This document shows positions 1-6,103 of a DNA stretch of 8,680 nucleotides, one piece after another. The DNA is from Spirochaetota bacterium (lineage in GTDB: Bacteria > Spirochaetota > JAGLSM01): positions 1 through 8,680 of the forward strand of contig JAGLSM010000062.1 of NCBI GenBank assembly GCA_023135745.1, given 5' to 3'. Each line of letters begins with the position of its first letter. Position 1 is the first letter of the stretch. The notes under the pieces were generated by a model. It did no database searches, was not told where the DNA came from, and saw only the letters and a program-made list of their open reading frames with translations. A program made the position numbers and the translations under genes.

Positions 1-70
1 AAAACTTTCTTTGTGAGAAACAAAATTCTACAATATACGCATTCCATGATGCGGAATTATGTAAAGGATT

Positions 71-1348
71 TTACTTTTTCTTCATCATTGATTTCACCAA
101 AGCATTGAACTGTTTCCCGATTTTTGCTTTTCTGATGGCAGGCAGAAGGTTGTAAGCATTTGCAATGTTTTTGAAGTGGTTCTGTTTCAAGGTCAGCGAT
201 ATTAATTCCGGTATGGAAAAGGTACTCAGGATTGACTTGAGAGCCTGTATACTGAAATTAATACTCTGGTCTCTTCCTGATAAAAATGAAACGATAAAAT
301 CCTTATCAAGTTTATTCATCGAAGCAATTGCTGTATTAAGCATCTCATCCGTGAAATTAGCAAGCATGTCAGAAATAAGGAGATGAACCTCTATCCCCGG
401 CAGTTTTTTACCCAGGATGGAATTTTTGTAGTCATCTATTTTACTCTCACCTTTAAGATACAGGTCAGCAAATTCACAAAGAGTCTTCCCTTCATCCATG
501 CACTGTGAAAATGAAAACCCGGATGACGGAAGAGGCGTATTGCCGCTGTCGCCGAATAAAATAAATCGAGAAAAATCCAGATACTTTTGGGGTCCAAGCG
601 GTATGTTCCCTAAACGTCTTTCGTACACATGTCCCTTTATATTTTTTGCCTGTATGTATAAACGGAGTTTCTCGGACTTTTCACGGATATTGCCGTTATG
701 AATGGAGTTGAAAAAAAACAGCCCGACCATTAATTTGCCGTCCTCAAGAGGCACTACCCAGAAATAATCTTTGCCGGGAAAAAATGAATCGTATAAAAGA
801 ATCTCATCCTCATCAGCTGAACCTGTACCATCAAGAAAGTACGCGAGACAGCCCATATTAAGGACCGTGTTTTTGTGATTCATCACATCTCTGATCATTG
901 AATTATTACCCATAGCATCAATGGCAAGTTTTGTTCTATAACTTCCCGTGGAAGTATTAATCGTCATGAAATCACTTTCTTCACTGAAATTACAGAATAT
1001 TTCATTTTCGTGAATAACTGCCCCTGCCTGCCGTGCATCTGAGCATAGTTTTTCCAAAGCCATCTCTTCATATACCGGAAAAAGAAAATCATTTTTTATG
1101 CTATACTCACTTCCAAGATATGAAGAAAATTTAATTTTTGGAATCGCTCTTCTTACGCTGTCTTTTAATCCGTATTCATCTATTATATGTTTAAAAAGAA
1201 GCCATGTTTTTTTTGTTTTCCCTATTGGATTCTTTTCAATCACAAGCGGACGGATACCTTTTTTAGAAAGGTGAAGAGCCGCGGAAAGCCCTGCAGGACC
1301 CGCGCCGAGAATTACAACGTCATGCTGTTTGGCGGTAGTTTTTTTCAT
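71..1348 (-). CDS. FAD-dependent oxidoreductase, geranylgeranyl-reductase / halogenase-like superfamily
   Basis: A 425-residue flavoprotein. The N-terminus has the Rossmann dinucleotide motif GAGPAG (residues 15-20), with the ribose-binding acidic residue E38 at the end of the second strand (LVIEKN). A central AIDAMGNNS (142-150) matches the conserved 'D.A.G..S..R' segment of the family. The second FAD-contact motif is LFGDSGNTPLPSSGFSFSQC (264-283), the expected GD..g.P..G.G....... pattern. FWVVPLEDGKLMVGL (196-210) resembles the substrate-side sheet of geranylgeranyl reductases and flavin-dependent halogenases. These enzymes reduce or oxidise isoprenoid, aromatic or related substrates; the substrate here cannot be read from sequence. 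No CxxC or extra domain is seen. The C-terminal ~110 residues are helical and basic, ending in MMKKK. It is transcribed away from everything else and stands alone. The start at 1348 has only a poor ribosome site; a TATACT box on the minus strand close upstream could allow a very short leader. Confident of the fold and cofactor, not of the reaction. Confidence 0.85.
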   Translation of the reverse strand: MKKTTAKQHDVVILGAGPAGLSAALHLSKKGIRPLVIEKNPIGKTKKTWLLFKHIIDEYGLKDSVRRAIPKIKFSSYLGSEYSIKNDFLFPVYEEMALEKLCSDARQAGAVIHENEIFCNFSEESDFMTINTSTGSYRTKLAIDAMGNNSMIRDVMNHKNTVLNMGCLAYFLDGTGSADEDEILLYDSFFPGKDYFWVVPLEDGKLMVGLFFFNSIHNGNIREKSEKLRLYIQAKNIKGHVYERRLGNIPLGPQKYLDFSRFILFGDSGNTPLPSSGFSFSQCMDEGKTLCEFADLYLKGESKIDDYKNSILGKKLPGIEVHLLISDMLANFTDEMLNTAIASMNKLDKDFIVSFLSGRDQSINFSIQALKSILSTFSIPELISLTLKQNHFKNIANAYNLLPAIRKAKIGKQFNALVKSMMKKK

Positions 1349-1413
1349 GATTCAAGAGTATAGGAAAAACGGGATTTGGTAAATAGAAAAATAGACTCAA
1401 ATTAACGAATATA

Positions 1414-1540
1414 AACATTCGCGTATCCGTGGCAAAAGAAAGGTAAGGAACAACGATCGTTGTTCCCTAATCCCCAGAAAATCCCTTTTACGGTCTTACG
1501 AAAAATCTTTTATGTGAAAAACAATTGCCACGCTGTATAT
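1414..1540. repeat. Direct repeat copy 1 (127 bp core), upstream of the toxin-antitoxin pair
   Basis: This is aligned by eye with 2033-2160: about 10 mismatches and one 1-nt gap, roughly 91% identity. The most conserved stretch runs from the palindrome through 'ccctaatccc' and 'cccttttacggtcttacga'. The element has an outer inverted repeat CGTGGCAA (1428-1435) / TTGCCACG (1525-1532) and a perfect inner palindrome (1447-1466). After 1540 the similarity resumes if a 9-bp tandem duplication (tctgtatat, 1541-1549) is skipped, so the repeat may extend to about 1559. It lies between the divergent FAD oxidoreductase and the antitoxin. It could be a miniature transposable or REP/ERIC-like intergenic element; no transposase is visible in the window. 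Confidence 0.93.
1447..1466. repeat. Perfect 20-bp palindrome in repeat copy 1
   Basis: GGAACAACGA followed directly by its exact reverse complement TCGTTGTTCC, with no spacer. The same 20 bp occur unchanged at 2066-2085. As DNA it could be a dimeric protein-binding site or a recombinase/transposase target. As RNA it could form a stem only with a strained loop. It is not followed by a T-run, so it is not a typical intrinsic terminator. Confidence 0.9.
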
Positions 1541-1552
1541 TCTGTATATAAT
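1525..1552 (+). promoter_or_regulatory. Candidate promoter for the toxin-antitoxin operon
   Basis: TTGCCA (1525-1530, five of six matches to TTGACA) is followed after 16 bp by TATAAT (1547-1552). A second, overlapping TATAAT lies at 1552-1557. The -35 hexamer is the right arm of the repeat's outer inverted repeat. The 16-bp spacing depends on the 9-bp tandem duplication 'tctgtatat', which repeat copy 2 lacks. The predicted start of transcription would give a leader of about 45 nt before the antitoxin ATG. This is a prediction from motif matches only. Confidence 0.55.
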
Positions 1553-1604
1553 ATAATTCTCTATATTAAGATGTAATGATGAAAATATTAGAAAGGAGCA
1601 AATA

Positions 1605-1793
1605 ATGAAATCGATAACCATAAACATCAAAAATGACAAATTACTGGATAAAGTCACATGGCTTCTTGAACATTTTAAAAACGATGGATTAGAAATTGTC
1701 TCAAAAGAAGATATGGATGATTTAAAATCCTTAAAAGCTACAAGATCTGAAGACTCTATCCCTTTTGATGAGTATAAAAAAAATGAAAATTAA
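1605..1793 (+). CDS. Small antitoxin of a type II toxin-antitoxin pair
   Basis: A 62-residue acidic/basic protein directly upstream of a RelE/ParE toxin. The N-terminus (ITINIKNDKLLDKVTWLLEH, residues 4-23) fits a short strand followed by a helix. The C-terminus (DSIPFDEYKKNEN, 50-62) resembles the toxin-wrapping tail of small antitoxins that end in a 'PFDEY'-like segment. These proteins normally bind and neutralise the toxin and repress their own operon. A strong ribosome site AAGGAG (1593-1598) sits 6 nt before the ATG, much better than the toxin's, as expected if antitoxin must exceed toxin. The gene overlaps the toxin start by 11 nt. The DNA-binding fold is not evident by eye, so the antitoxin role rests on position, size and overlap as well as sequence feel. 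Confidence 0.78.
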   Translation: MKSITINIKNDKLLDKVTWLLEHFKNDGLEIVSKEDMDDLKSLKATRSEDSIPFDEYKKNEN

Positions 1794-2028
1794 TATTCGT
1801 AAAAGTGCCATCAAAGATCTAAAAAAGATTGATTATAAATCAAAAGAGAAAATACACTTAAAGATTTTAGACTTGAAAAATTTCCCAAATGTTTCAAATA
1901 TAAAAAAGTTGACAAACTTCGAACCTGCATACCGGATTAGAGTAGAAAATTATAGGATACTATTTGATGTATTAGAGAATACAATTTATGTTGGTAGAAT
2001 CTTACACAGAAAAGATAGTTATAAATAG
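1783..2028 (+). CDS. RelE/ParE-family toxin
   Basis: The ATG at 1783 gives an 81-residue protein MKINIRKSAIKDLKKIDYKS... of normal RelE/ParE length. The open frame continues upstream to TTG 1765, but starting there adds only MMSIKK, so 1783 is preferred. The diagnostic segment is YRIRVENYRILFDVLENTIY (50-69) followed by GRILHRKDSYK (71-81), the usual 'YRiRvgdYRIiF...I.v..I.hRkd.Y' signature. R51, R53, R58, R76 and Y80 sit where RelE-type mRNA interferases carry their basic and tyrosine residues, favouring RNA cleavage over gyrase poisoning, though this cannot be settled by eye. It overlaps the antitoxin by 11 nt in another frame, so translation is probably coupled. The stop is followed within 10 nt by the second direct repeat. 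Confidence 0.9.
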   Translation: MKINIRKSAIKDLKKIDYKSKEKIHLKILDLKNFPNVSNIKKLTNFEPAYRIRVENYRILFDVLENTIYVGRILHRKDSYK

Positions 2029-2032
2029 AGAC

Positions 2033-2160
2033 AACATTTGCGCATTCGGGGCAAAAAAAAGGTAAGGAACAACGATCGTTGTTCCCTAATCCCTAAAAAA
2101 TCCCTTTTACGGTCTTACGAGAAATCCTTATATGTGAAAAACAATTGCCTCGCTGTATAT
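2033..2160. repeat. Direct repeat copy 2 (128 bp core), downstream of the toxin and upstream of the beta-helix gene
   Basis: Same orientation as 1414-1540, at an offset of 619-620 bp, so repeat plus toxin-antitoxin pair form one unit. The outer inverted repeat is CGGGGCAA (2047-2054) / TTGCCTCG (2145-2152). Relative to copy 1, both members of one pair have changed (T-A to G.T), so pairing is kept as an RNA wobble. Similarity continues weakly to about 2170 (aatagaattt). It starts 5 nt after the toxin stop and ends about 40 nt before the next start codon, filling the whole spacer. Confidence 0.93.
2066..2085. repeat. Perfect 20-bp palindrome in repeat copy 2
   Basis: Identical in all 20 positions to 1447-1466, while the surrounding repeat has diverged by about 9%. 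Conservation of the exact palindrome with flanking changes suggests, without proving, selection on a binding or structural site. Confidence 0.9.
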
Positions 2161-2163
2161 AAT
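2134..2163 (+). promoter_or_regulatory. Weak candidate promoter at the end of repeat copy 2
   Basis: TATAAT (2158-2163) lies 38 nt before the beta-helix lipoprotein start. The hexamer corresponding to copy 1's TTGCCA is TTGCCT at 2145-2150, only 7 bp away and unusable. The best alternative is GTGAAA (2134-2139, four of six) with an 18-bp spacer. This is the only promoter-like signal seen between the toxin stop and the gene; read-through from the toxin operon is the alternative. Confidence 0.3.
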
Positions 2164-2200
2164 AGAATTTCAAAAAATATAATTACGAAAAGAATCCAAA

Positions 2201-3628
2201 ATGAAAAAAATCATCTATTTATTACTGTTTTTCATGGCAAGCTGTGCATATACTCCGGATCCTGATTATTTACCAATGCGTCTTGGAATGGATAAGCTGG
2301 CACCATGGGATATCCCCATATATACAGCAGCTGAAATGGAAGTGTTTTTTCCGGGAACAAATTATTCATCATTACAAAGTATTTATGTTGCAAAAACAGG
2401 CAGTGACATATCCGGAGGTGGCTCGATATCAACCCCGTATAAGAGTATCCAATATGCCATAAACAACCATAATATGCCCGGAATAATTATACGTGTAAAA
2501 TCAGGCATCTATAATGAAAGCCTTGAGATTAATACATTGGCAAGCAAAGATAGCCCTTTTGTTCTTTTATCTGAAGATGGAAATGGCACGGCTGTCATTG
2601 ACGGTAATAATGCTGATGTTAATAATGTAAGAATAGCCGGGCAATATGTAGTAATTGACGGATTTGAAGTACGCAATTGTCAGGGATATGGAATCCAAAT
2701 TGGTAACTATAAGGAGAATGTTGATCAGGGTAATGACAGTTATTGTGTTATCAGAAATAATACGATTCACCACAGCGGCCGTGATGCCGTTAAATCTTCC
2801 CTTATTAATTTTATTTTAATAGAAAATAATGATATTTCAGAAGTCCAGCACATACGTCAAAATGACAATTGCATTGACGGAGTAGCCGTTTATCACAGTA
2901 TATGCAGAGGTAATTATATTCATGATAATGGTCTGGGTATCGGCGGTTATTTTAAATCCGGCAGCGCAAACAACATCTGGTATAATAATATTTTTAAAAA
3001 TATCGGAGGCTCAGACGGCAGTGGGAGCAGGGGTGCCGGATTGCAATTCGGCGGAATAGGTGTTTTTTCATGGAGGGATGACGCCTGGTTCGACTACCCT
3101 TCAGGATATGAACAAATCGCGTACAACAACCTGTTTATAAACTGCAGCGCGGCCGCGATCTACATTACATCCTGCAAAAAAGTAAAAATCTATAATAATT
3201 CAATGTATAACTGCGGCTATTTAAAACGCAGCGCGTCAATACCTGAGGCTTTAATATTAACAATTAGTCCCAATAATATTTCAAGTGATGAAATCCGGAT
3301 ATTTAATAATGTCGCTTACAATGATTCTACTCATTCCTTTAATCAGTTCTTTAATGATTACAATGATAAAATAAATACCATTACACATGGTTACAATACC
3401 ATCTATTCTGAAGGAAATAATCCGGTCTGGAACTACCCTGATCAAATAAGTTCAACTGAAATAATAAGCAATCCCTTATTTGTTGATCCGGGCAATGATA
3501 ATTTAACATTATCAGGGCTTAGCTCAGCAATTGATTCCGGTACAAACCTTCCAGCTGTCCCCACTGATTACAATGGACTAACCCGACCGCAATCCGCAGG
3601 ATACGATAGAGGTGCATATGAAAATTAA
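2201..3628 (+). CDS. Lipoprotein with right-handed parallel beta-helix and C-terminal choice-of-anchor Q-like segment
   Basis: 475 residues. A lipoprotein signal peptide MKKIIYLLLFFMASC puts the acylated cysteine at residue 15; the lipobox is loose, as in spirochaetes. Residues 61-110 (IYVAKTGSDISGGG...PYKSIQYAI...IIIRVKSGIYNESLEI) match the DUF1565-type start of many secreted beta-helix proteins. From about 120 to 375 there are repeating rungs with N-N turns and phrases such as VIRNNTIHHSG, ICRGNYIHDNGLGIGG, IWYNNIFKNIGG, IAYNNLFIN and VKIYNNSMYNCG. The C-terminus (NPLFVDPGNDNLTLSG..SSAIDSGT...TDYNGLTRP..GYDRGAYEN) matches the choice-of-anchor Q pattern. Such folds often bind or cleave polysaccharide; no lyase catalytic set is recognised, so binding or structural roles are equally possible. 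The ribosome site is weak. The next gene overlaps its end by 11 nt. Confidence 0.88.
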   Translation: MKKIIYLLLFFMASCAYTPDPDYLPMRLGMDKLAPWDIPIYTAAEMEVFFPGTNYSSLQSIYVAKTGSDISGGGSISTPYKSIQYAINNHNMPGIIIRVKSGIYNESLEINTLASKDSPFVLLSEDGNGTAVIDGNNADVNNVRIAGQYVVIDGFEVRNCQGYGIQIGNYKENVDQGNDSYCVIRNNTIHHSGRDAVKSSLINFILIENNDISEVQHIRQNDNCIDGVAVYHSICRGNYIHDNGLGIGGYFKSGSANNIWYNNIFKNIGGSDGSGSRGAGLQFGGIGVFSWRDDAWFDYPSGYEQIAYNNLFINCSAAAIYITSCKKVKIYNNSMYNCGYLKRSASIPEALILTISPNNISSDEIRIFNNVAYNDSTHSFNQFFNDYNDKINTITHGYNTIYSEGNNPVWNYPDQISSTEIISNPLFVDPGNDNLTLSGLSSAIDSGTNLPAVPTDYNGLTRPQSAGYDRGAYEN

Positions 3629-4247
3629 ACGAATCTTAATTGTTATTATTTTAATTGCTGCTCCATACTTTACCTTTGCAGACTCAAGTAATAAAACTAC
3701 ATATAATCATTCTGAACCTGAATTGGGAACTGCTTATTTTCTGAATCTCAAATATGGATATCCCTCATACTCCATTTATTACCATTCTCCCCGTTTTTTA
3801 TTTGGAGATACTGTTCGTTTCAAAATTGATTATGACGCGTTTAGAATCACTGAATATATTATTGGAGAATACAACAGGCTGTCACTGCTTCTGGATTATC
3901 ACGTTCCACTGTCATCGTATAAGATAAAGCATGGCCTTCTTTTAAAAGCAGGAATAGCTGTAATAAAAGACTTAACCGATCTCAACTTCACAACAGGCGG
4001 ATTATATATCAACTTAAAAGCCGGGATTGATTATAGGGCTCAGATAAAAAACTACCATTTTTATGGAAATTCAACTTTTTCCTTTTTCAGGGACGGAGTA
4101 TGGCTGGAAACTGAAATCGGGAACGCATACCGCCTTTTATCATTCCTTGAAATACATTTTGCATTTAAACCAATATTCGCGTTCACGTTTAACGGTAAAG
4201 CGAGCATAGGAACTTATATAAAAATGTATCTAAACTTCATCCTATGA
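3618..4247 (+). CDS. Secreted, probably outer-membrane barrel-like protein of unknown function
   Basis: The ATG at 3618 gives 209 residues; a GTG at 3612 would add two. The ATG is preferred because AGAGG (3608-3612) is well spaced 5 nt before it. A Sec signal peptide is clear: basic MKIKR, a hydrophobic run to about residue 20, and a likely cleavage after TFA before DSS. The mature part alternates aromatic/hydrophobic and polar residues (YFLNLKYGYPSYSIYYHSPR, LSLLLDYHVPL, HGLLLKAGIAV, GLYINLKAGIDYRA, FYGNSTFSFF, LEIHFAFKPIFAF) and ends in IGTYIKMYLNFIL, as expected for a small beta-barrel. I do not recognise the family. The 11-nt overlap with the beta-helix lipoprotein implies coupled translation, so the two products may act together at the cell surface. 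Confidence 0.72.
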   Translation: MKIKRILIVIILIAAPYFTFADSSNKTTYNHSEPELGTAYFLNLKYGYPSYSIYYHSPRFLFGDTVRFKIDYDAFRITEYIIGEYNRLSLLLDYHVPLSSYKIKHGLLLKAGIAVIKDLTDLNFTTGGLYINLKAGIDYRAQIKNYHFYGNSTFSFFRDGVWLETEIGNAYRLLSFLEIHFAFKPIFAFTFNGKASIGTYIKMYLNFIL

Positions 4248-4390
4248 CCATAATAACATTTTCTTAATGACAAAAAAACAAATAGACCTTCATCCAATTC
4301 TGTTTATATTTTATAAGCAACTTAAAAATAATTTAAATAATATGTCACAATAAGCCTTTTTATGCATTTAATTATAATGGAAAGAGATGA

Positions 4391-4978
4391 ATGATTTTTC
4401 AAATACTAATGGCTCAAGCTTCTCTAGAAAATTATCCAGAGGATGAATTAAAGCTTCTGGAGGGGATTTACAAGAAATATCATAAGCCCCTGTATTTCTT
4501 TATTCTGAATAAGACAGGTGATGAAGAAACCGCCTGGGACCTGGTTCATGATTGTTTTGCAGGGACAATCTCAGCAAGGATTGACCTTAGTTCAGAAAAG
4601 GCATATCGATGTTATTTATACACGGCAGCATCTAATCTCTGCCGAATGAGGTTTCGTTCTAAGAATAATGTAAAACAAGCCTCCTTCGATAAGCTCAAAG
4701 ATGACGGGAAAGCCTTTGCTGATCAAAGAGAGAATCATGAAAAAAAACTTGAGTTTGAGCAGCTGGAAAAAGTGATAACCCAATTGGTACATCAGATGCC
4801 TGAAAAAGAACAGTCAATCTTTCTTATGAAAAAGAGGCATGATATGACTTTAAATGAAATTTCAAAAATCACAGACCTTTCTCAAAGACAATTGATTAGA
4901 ATACTAAAAAAATGTGTTGAAAATATCCTGACAGAACTACAGAAAATGGGATTTATTTATGATGGAGAACTAATATGA
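4391..4978 (+). CDS. ECF-like sigma-70 family RNA polymerase sigma factor
   Basis: 195 residues with the two-domain plan of extracytoplasmic-function sigma factors. Region 2 is at about 26-92 (IYKKYHKPLYFFILNKTGDE, then AWDLVHDCF and AYRCYLYTAASNLCRMRFRS), which should bind core polymerase and the -10 element. A charged linker follows at 93-122. Region 4 is at about 123-184 (LEKVITQLVHQMPEKEQSIF, then MTLNEISKITDLSQRQLIRI), a helix-turn-helix for -35 recognition. The start at 4391 is preceded by GGAAAGAG (4379-4386); the internal ATG at 4409 has no site. Its TGA overlaps the ATG of the FecR gene (ATGA at 4975-4978), the usual arrangement for a sigma factor and its membrane regulator. It probably directs an envelope-response regulon and perhaps its own operon, but no promoter pair could be matched within the window. 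Confidence 0.9.
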   Translation: MIFQILMAQASLENYPEDELKLLEGIYKKYHKPLYFFILNKTGDEETAWDLVHDCFAGTISARIDLSSEKAYRCYLYTAASNLCRMRFRSKNNVKQASFDKLKDDGKAFADQRENHEKKLEFEQLEKVITQLVHQMPEKEQSIFLMKKRHDMTLNEISKITDLSQRQLIRILKKCVENILTELQKMGFIYDGELI

Positions 4979-6057
4979 AAATCTCAAAAAAATCCTTGCG
5001 TTTAGCATTATATAAAAATCTGGAAATCCCATTTGACAAAGACGCAGTCAATGATGATCAGGCAAACCTCATCGCAGATAAAATGAAAAAAGAATCCTTA
5101 AAATTTTTTGACAAACAAATTCCTTTTGATGAGAACTTTTCAAAATTCTTAGAGAAAGTAGGAAAGAAAAAGCAAGGTTATTCATATTATAAGTCAAATA
5201 AATTAACTCATTCATTTAAGCACCAGATTAAACGAAAATTAATATCCATATCATCCATTGCTGCAGCTGTCCTCCTGTTTCTATTTCTTCCACAGATAAA
5301 TAAGAAAACTAAATACATCCCGTTTAAAATCATTGCATTTAAAGGTCGTCCTTCCATTAGAATAAACGGCAAACAGAATAAATACACAACTAAAGATACT
5401 CTTTCCGGAAACCTTTTAATTAAAACCAAAAAACATGAAAGAATCTTAATAAGCTCAATTGGCAATAAAATATTGGTTATGGGAAATTCCGCACTCAATC
5501 TGGTAAAAGCAAAAAAAGTAAATGGCTTATTGAACACGAGACTTGAACTTAAAAAGGGTATGGCAATTTTTTCACTAAACAAGAACACCCATAACATTCA
5601 GGTTAAAATATCAAGAGGGGATGTCCGTTTAATTGGCAGCTCTTTTTCTATTCATGTTAAAAAAAATCAAACAAGAGTAGCTGTATCAAAAGGCAAGGCT
5701 GTTTTTATGCCTAATAAACAATCTCAAGTAGTAACAGTGGCTGATGGAAATGCTTTAATTATTGGAAAAACCAAAACAAGACACATACGTGAATACCATA
5801 AGAATAACAGCTTCCGTGATTTATGGAATCCGGTTGAGAAAATAAAAACAATAGAAAAATCAACAAACACTAAACAAAAACCTAAAATGAAAAATAAAGC
5901 AAAACAACTCTATACCGAGCGTATCTATATGAAGGACGGCAGTATCATTACAGGCCGCATCCTTTATCAGGATAAAAATAAGATTAAGGTTCAAACAGAT
6001 CTGGGTATTGTTACAATACTATACAAGGAAGTTCAAAAGGTAACTTTTAACAGATAA
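4975..6057 (+). CDS. Membrane-anchored FecR-domain protein, putative regulator of the upstream sigma factor
   Basis: 360 residues. A cytoplasmic-looking, charged N-terminal part (1-88) leads to one membrane segment at about 89-106 (LISISSIAAAVLLFLFLPQI). The exported FecR domain runs from about 117 to 265. It shows the family's repeated strands: IAFKGRPSIRING at the start, LELKKGMAIFSL (190-201), VKISRGDVRLIGSSFSIHVK (210-229) and TRVAVSKGKAVFMP (233-246). A lysine-rich linker (285-312) follows. It ends in an extra ~43-residue module IYMKDGSIITGRILYQDKNK...IVTILYKEVQKVTF (317-358), not part of standard FecR proteins and also found twice in the next gene product. FecR proteins pass envelope signals to their sigma factor; here the start overlaps the sigma stop by ATGA. 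Whether it is an anti-sigma factor or an activator is not determined. Confidence 0.88.
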   Translation: MKISKKSLRLALYKNLEIPFDKDAVNDDQANLIADKMKKESLKFFDKQIPFDENFSKFLEKVGKKKQGYSYYKSNKLTHSFKHQIKRKLISISSIAAAVLLFLFLPQINKKTKYIPFKIIAFKGRPSIRINGKQNKYTTKDTLSGNLLIKTKKHERILISSIGNKILVMGNSALNLVKAKKVNGLLNTRLELKKGMAIFSLNKNTHNIQVKISRGDVRLIGSSFSIHVKKNQTRVAVSKGKAVFMPNKQSQVVTVADGNALIIGKTKTRHIREYHKNNSFRDLWNPVEKIKTIEKSTNTKQKPKMKNKAKQLYTERIYMKDGSIITGRILYQDKNKIKVQTDLGIVTILYKEVQKVTFNR

Positions 6058-6103
6058 ATACAGGTTGTGATTGATTCTTTATTTTTTCTATAATAGGATT
6101 CAT

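Noticed and set aside
1..70. Short ATTCC/GGAAT stem downstream of the FAD gene as its terminator
   Set aside because: The stem is only 5 bp with a 7-nt loop and no T-run on the minus strand.
1447..1466. The 20-bp palindrome as an intrinsic terminator
   Set aside because: No loop spacer and no T-run follows on either strand.
1414..2160. Integron cassette with attC sites carrying a TA pair
   Set aside because: TA cassettes in chromosomal integrons would explain a repeat-gene-repeat unit, but I could not place the RYYYAAC / GTTRRRY core sites at the repeat ends on either strand, and no integron integrase is visible. The idea would be revived by an intI gene nearby or a positive attC structural search.
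2038..2265. A 75-codon open frame across repeat copy 2 into the lipoprotein start; much of the same frame is also open in copy 1
   Set aside because: It starts with TTG without a ribosome site, is translated repeat sequence, and overlaps the real lipoprotein start in another frame. In copy 1 the matching frame stops at 'atg tga'. Shared openness follows from the repeats being similar.
4373..4378. TATAAT just upstream of the sigma factor as its promoter
   Set aside because: It is only 13 nt before the ATG, overlaps the approach to the ribosome site and has no -35 match at 16-18 bp, so it is more likely AT-rich background.
5208..5597. A 129-codon minus-strand open frame inside the FecR gene
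   Set aside because: It lies wholly within a well-supported plus-strand FecR domain gene, has no recognisable protein motif, and reads as the antisense of a lysine-rich sequence.
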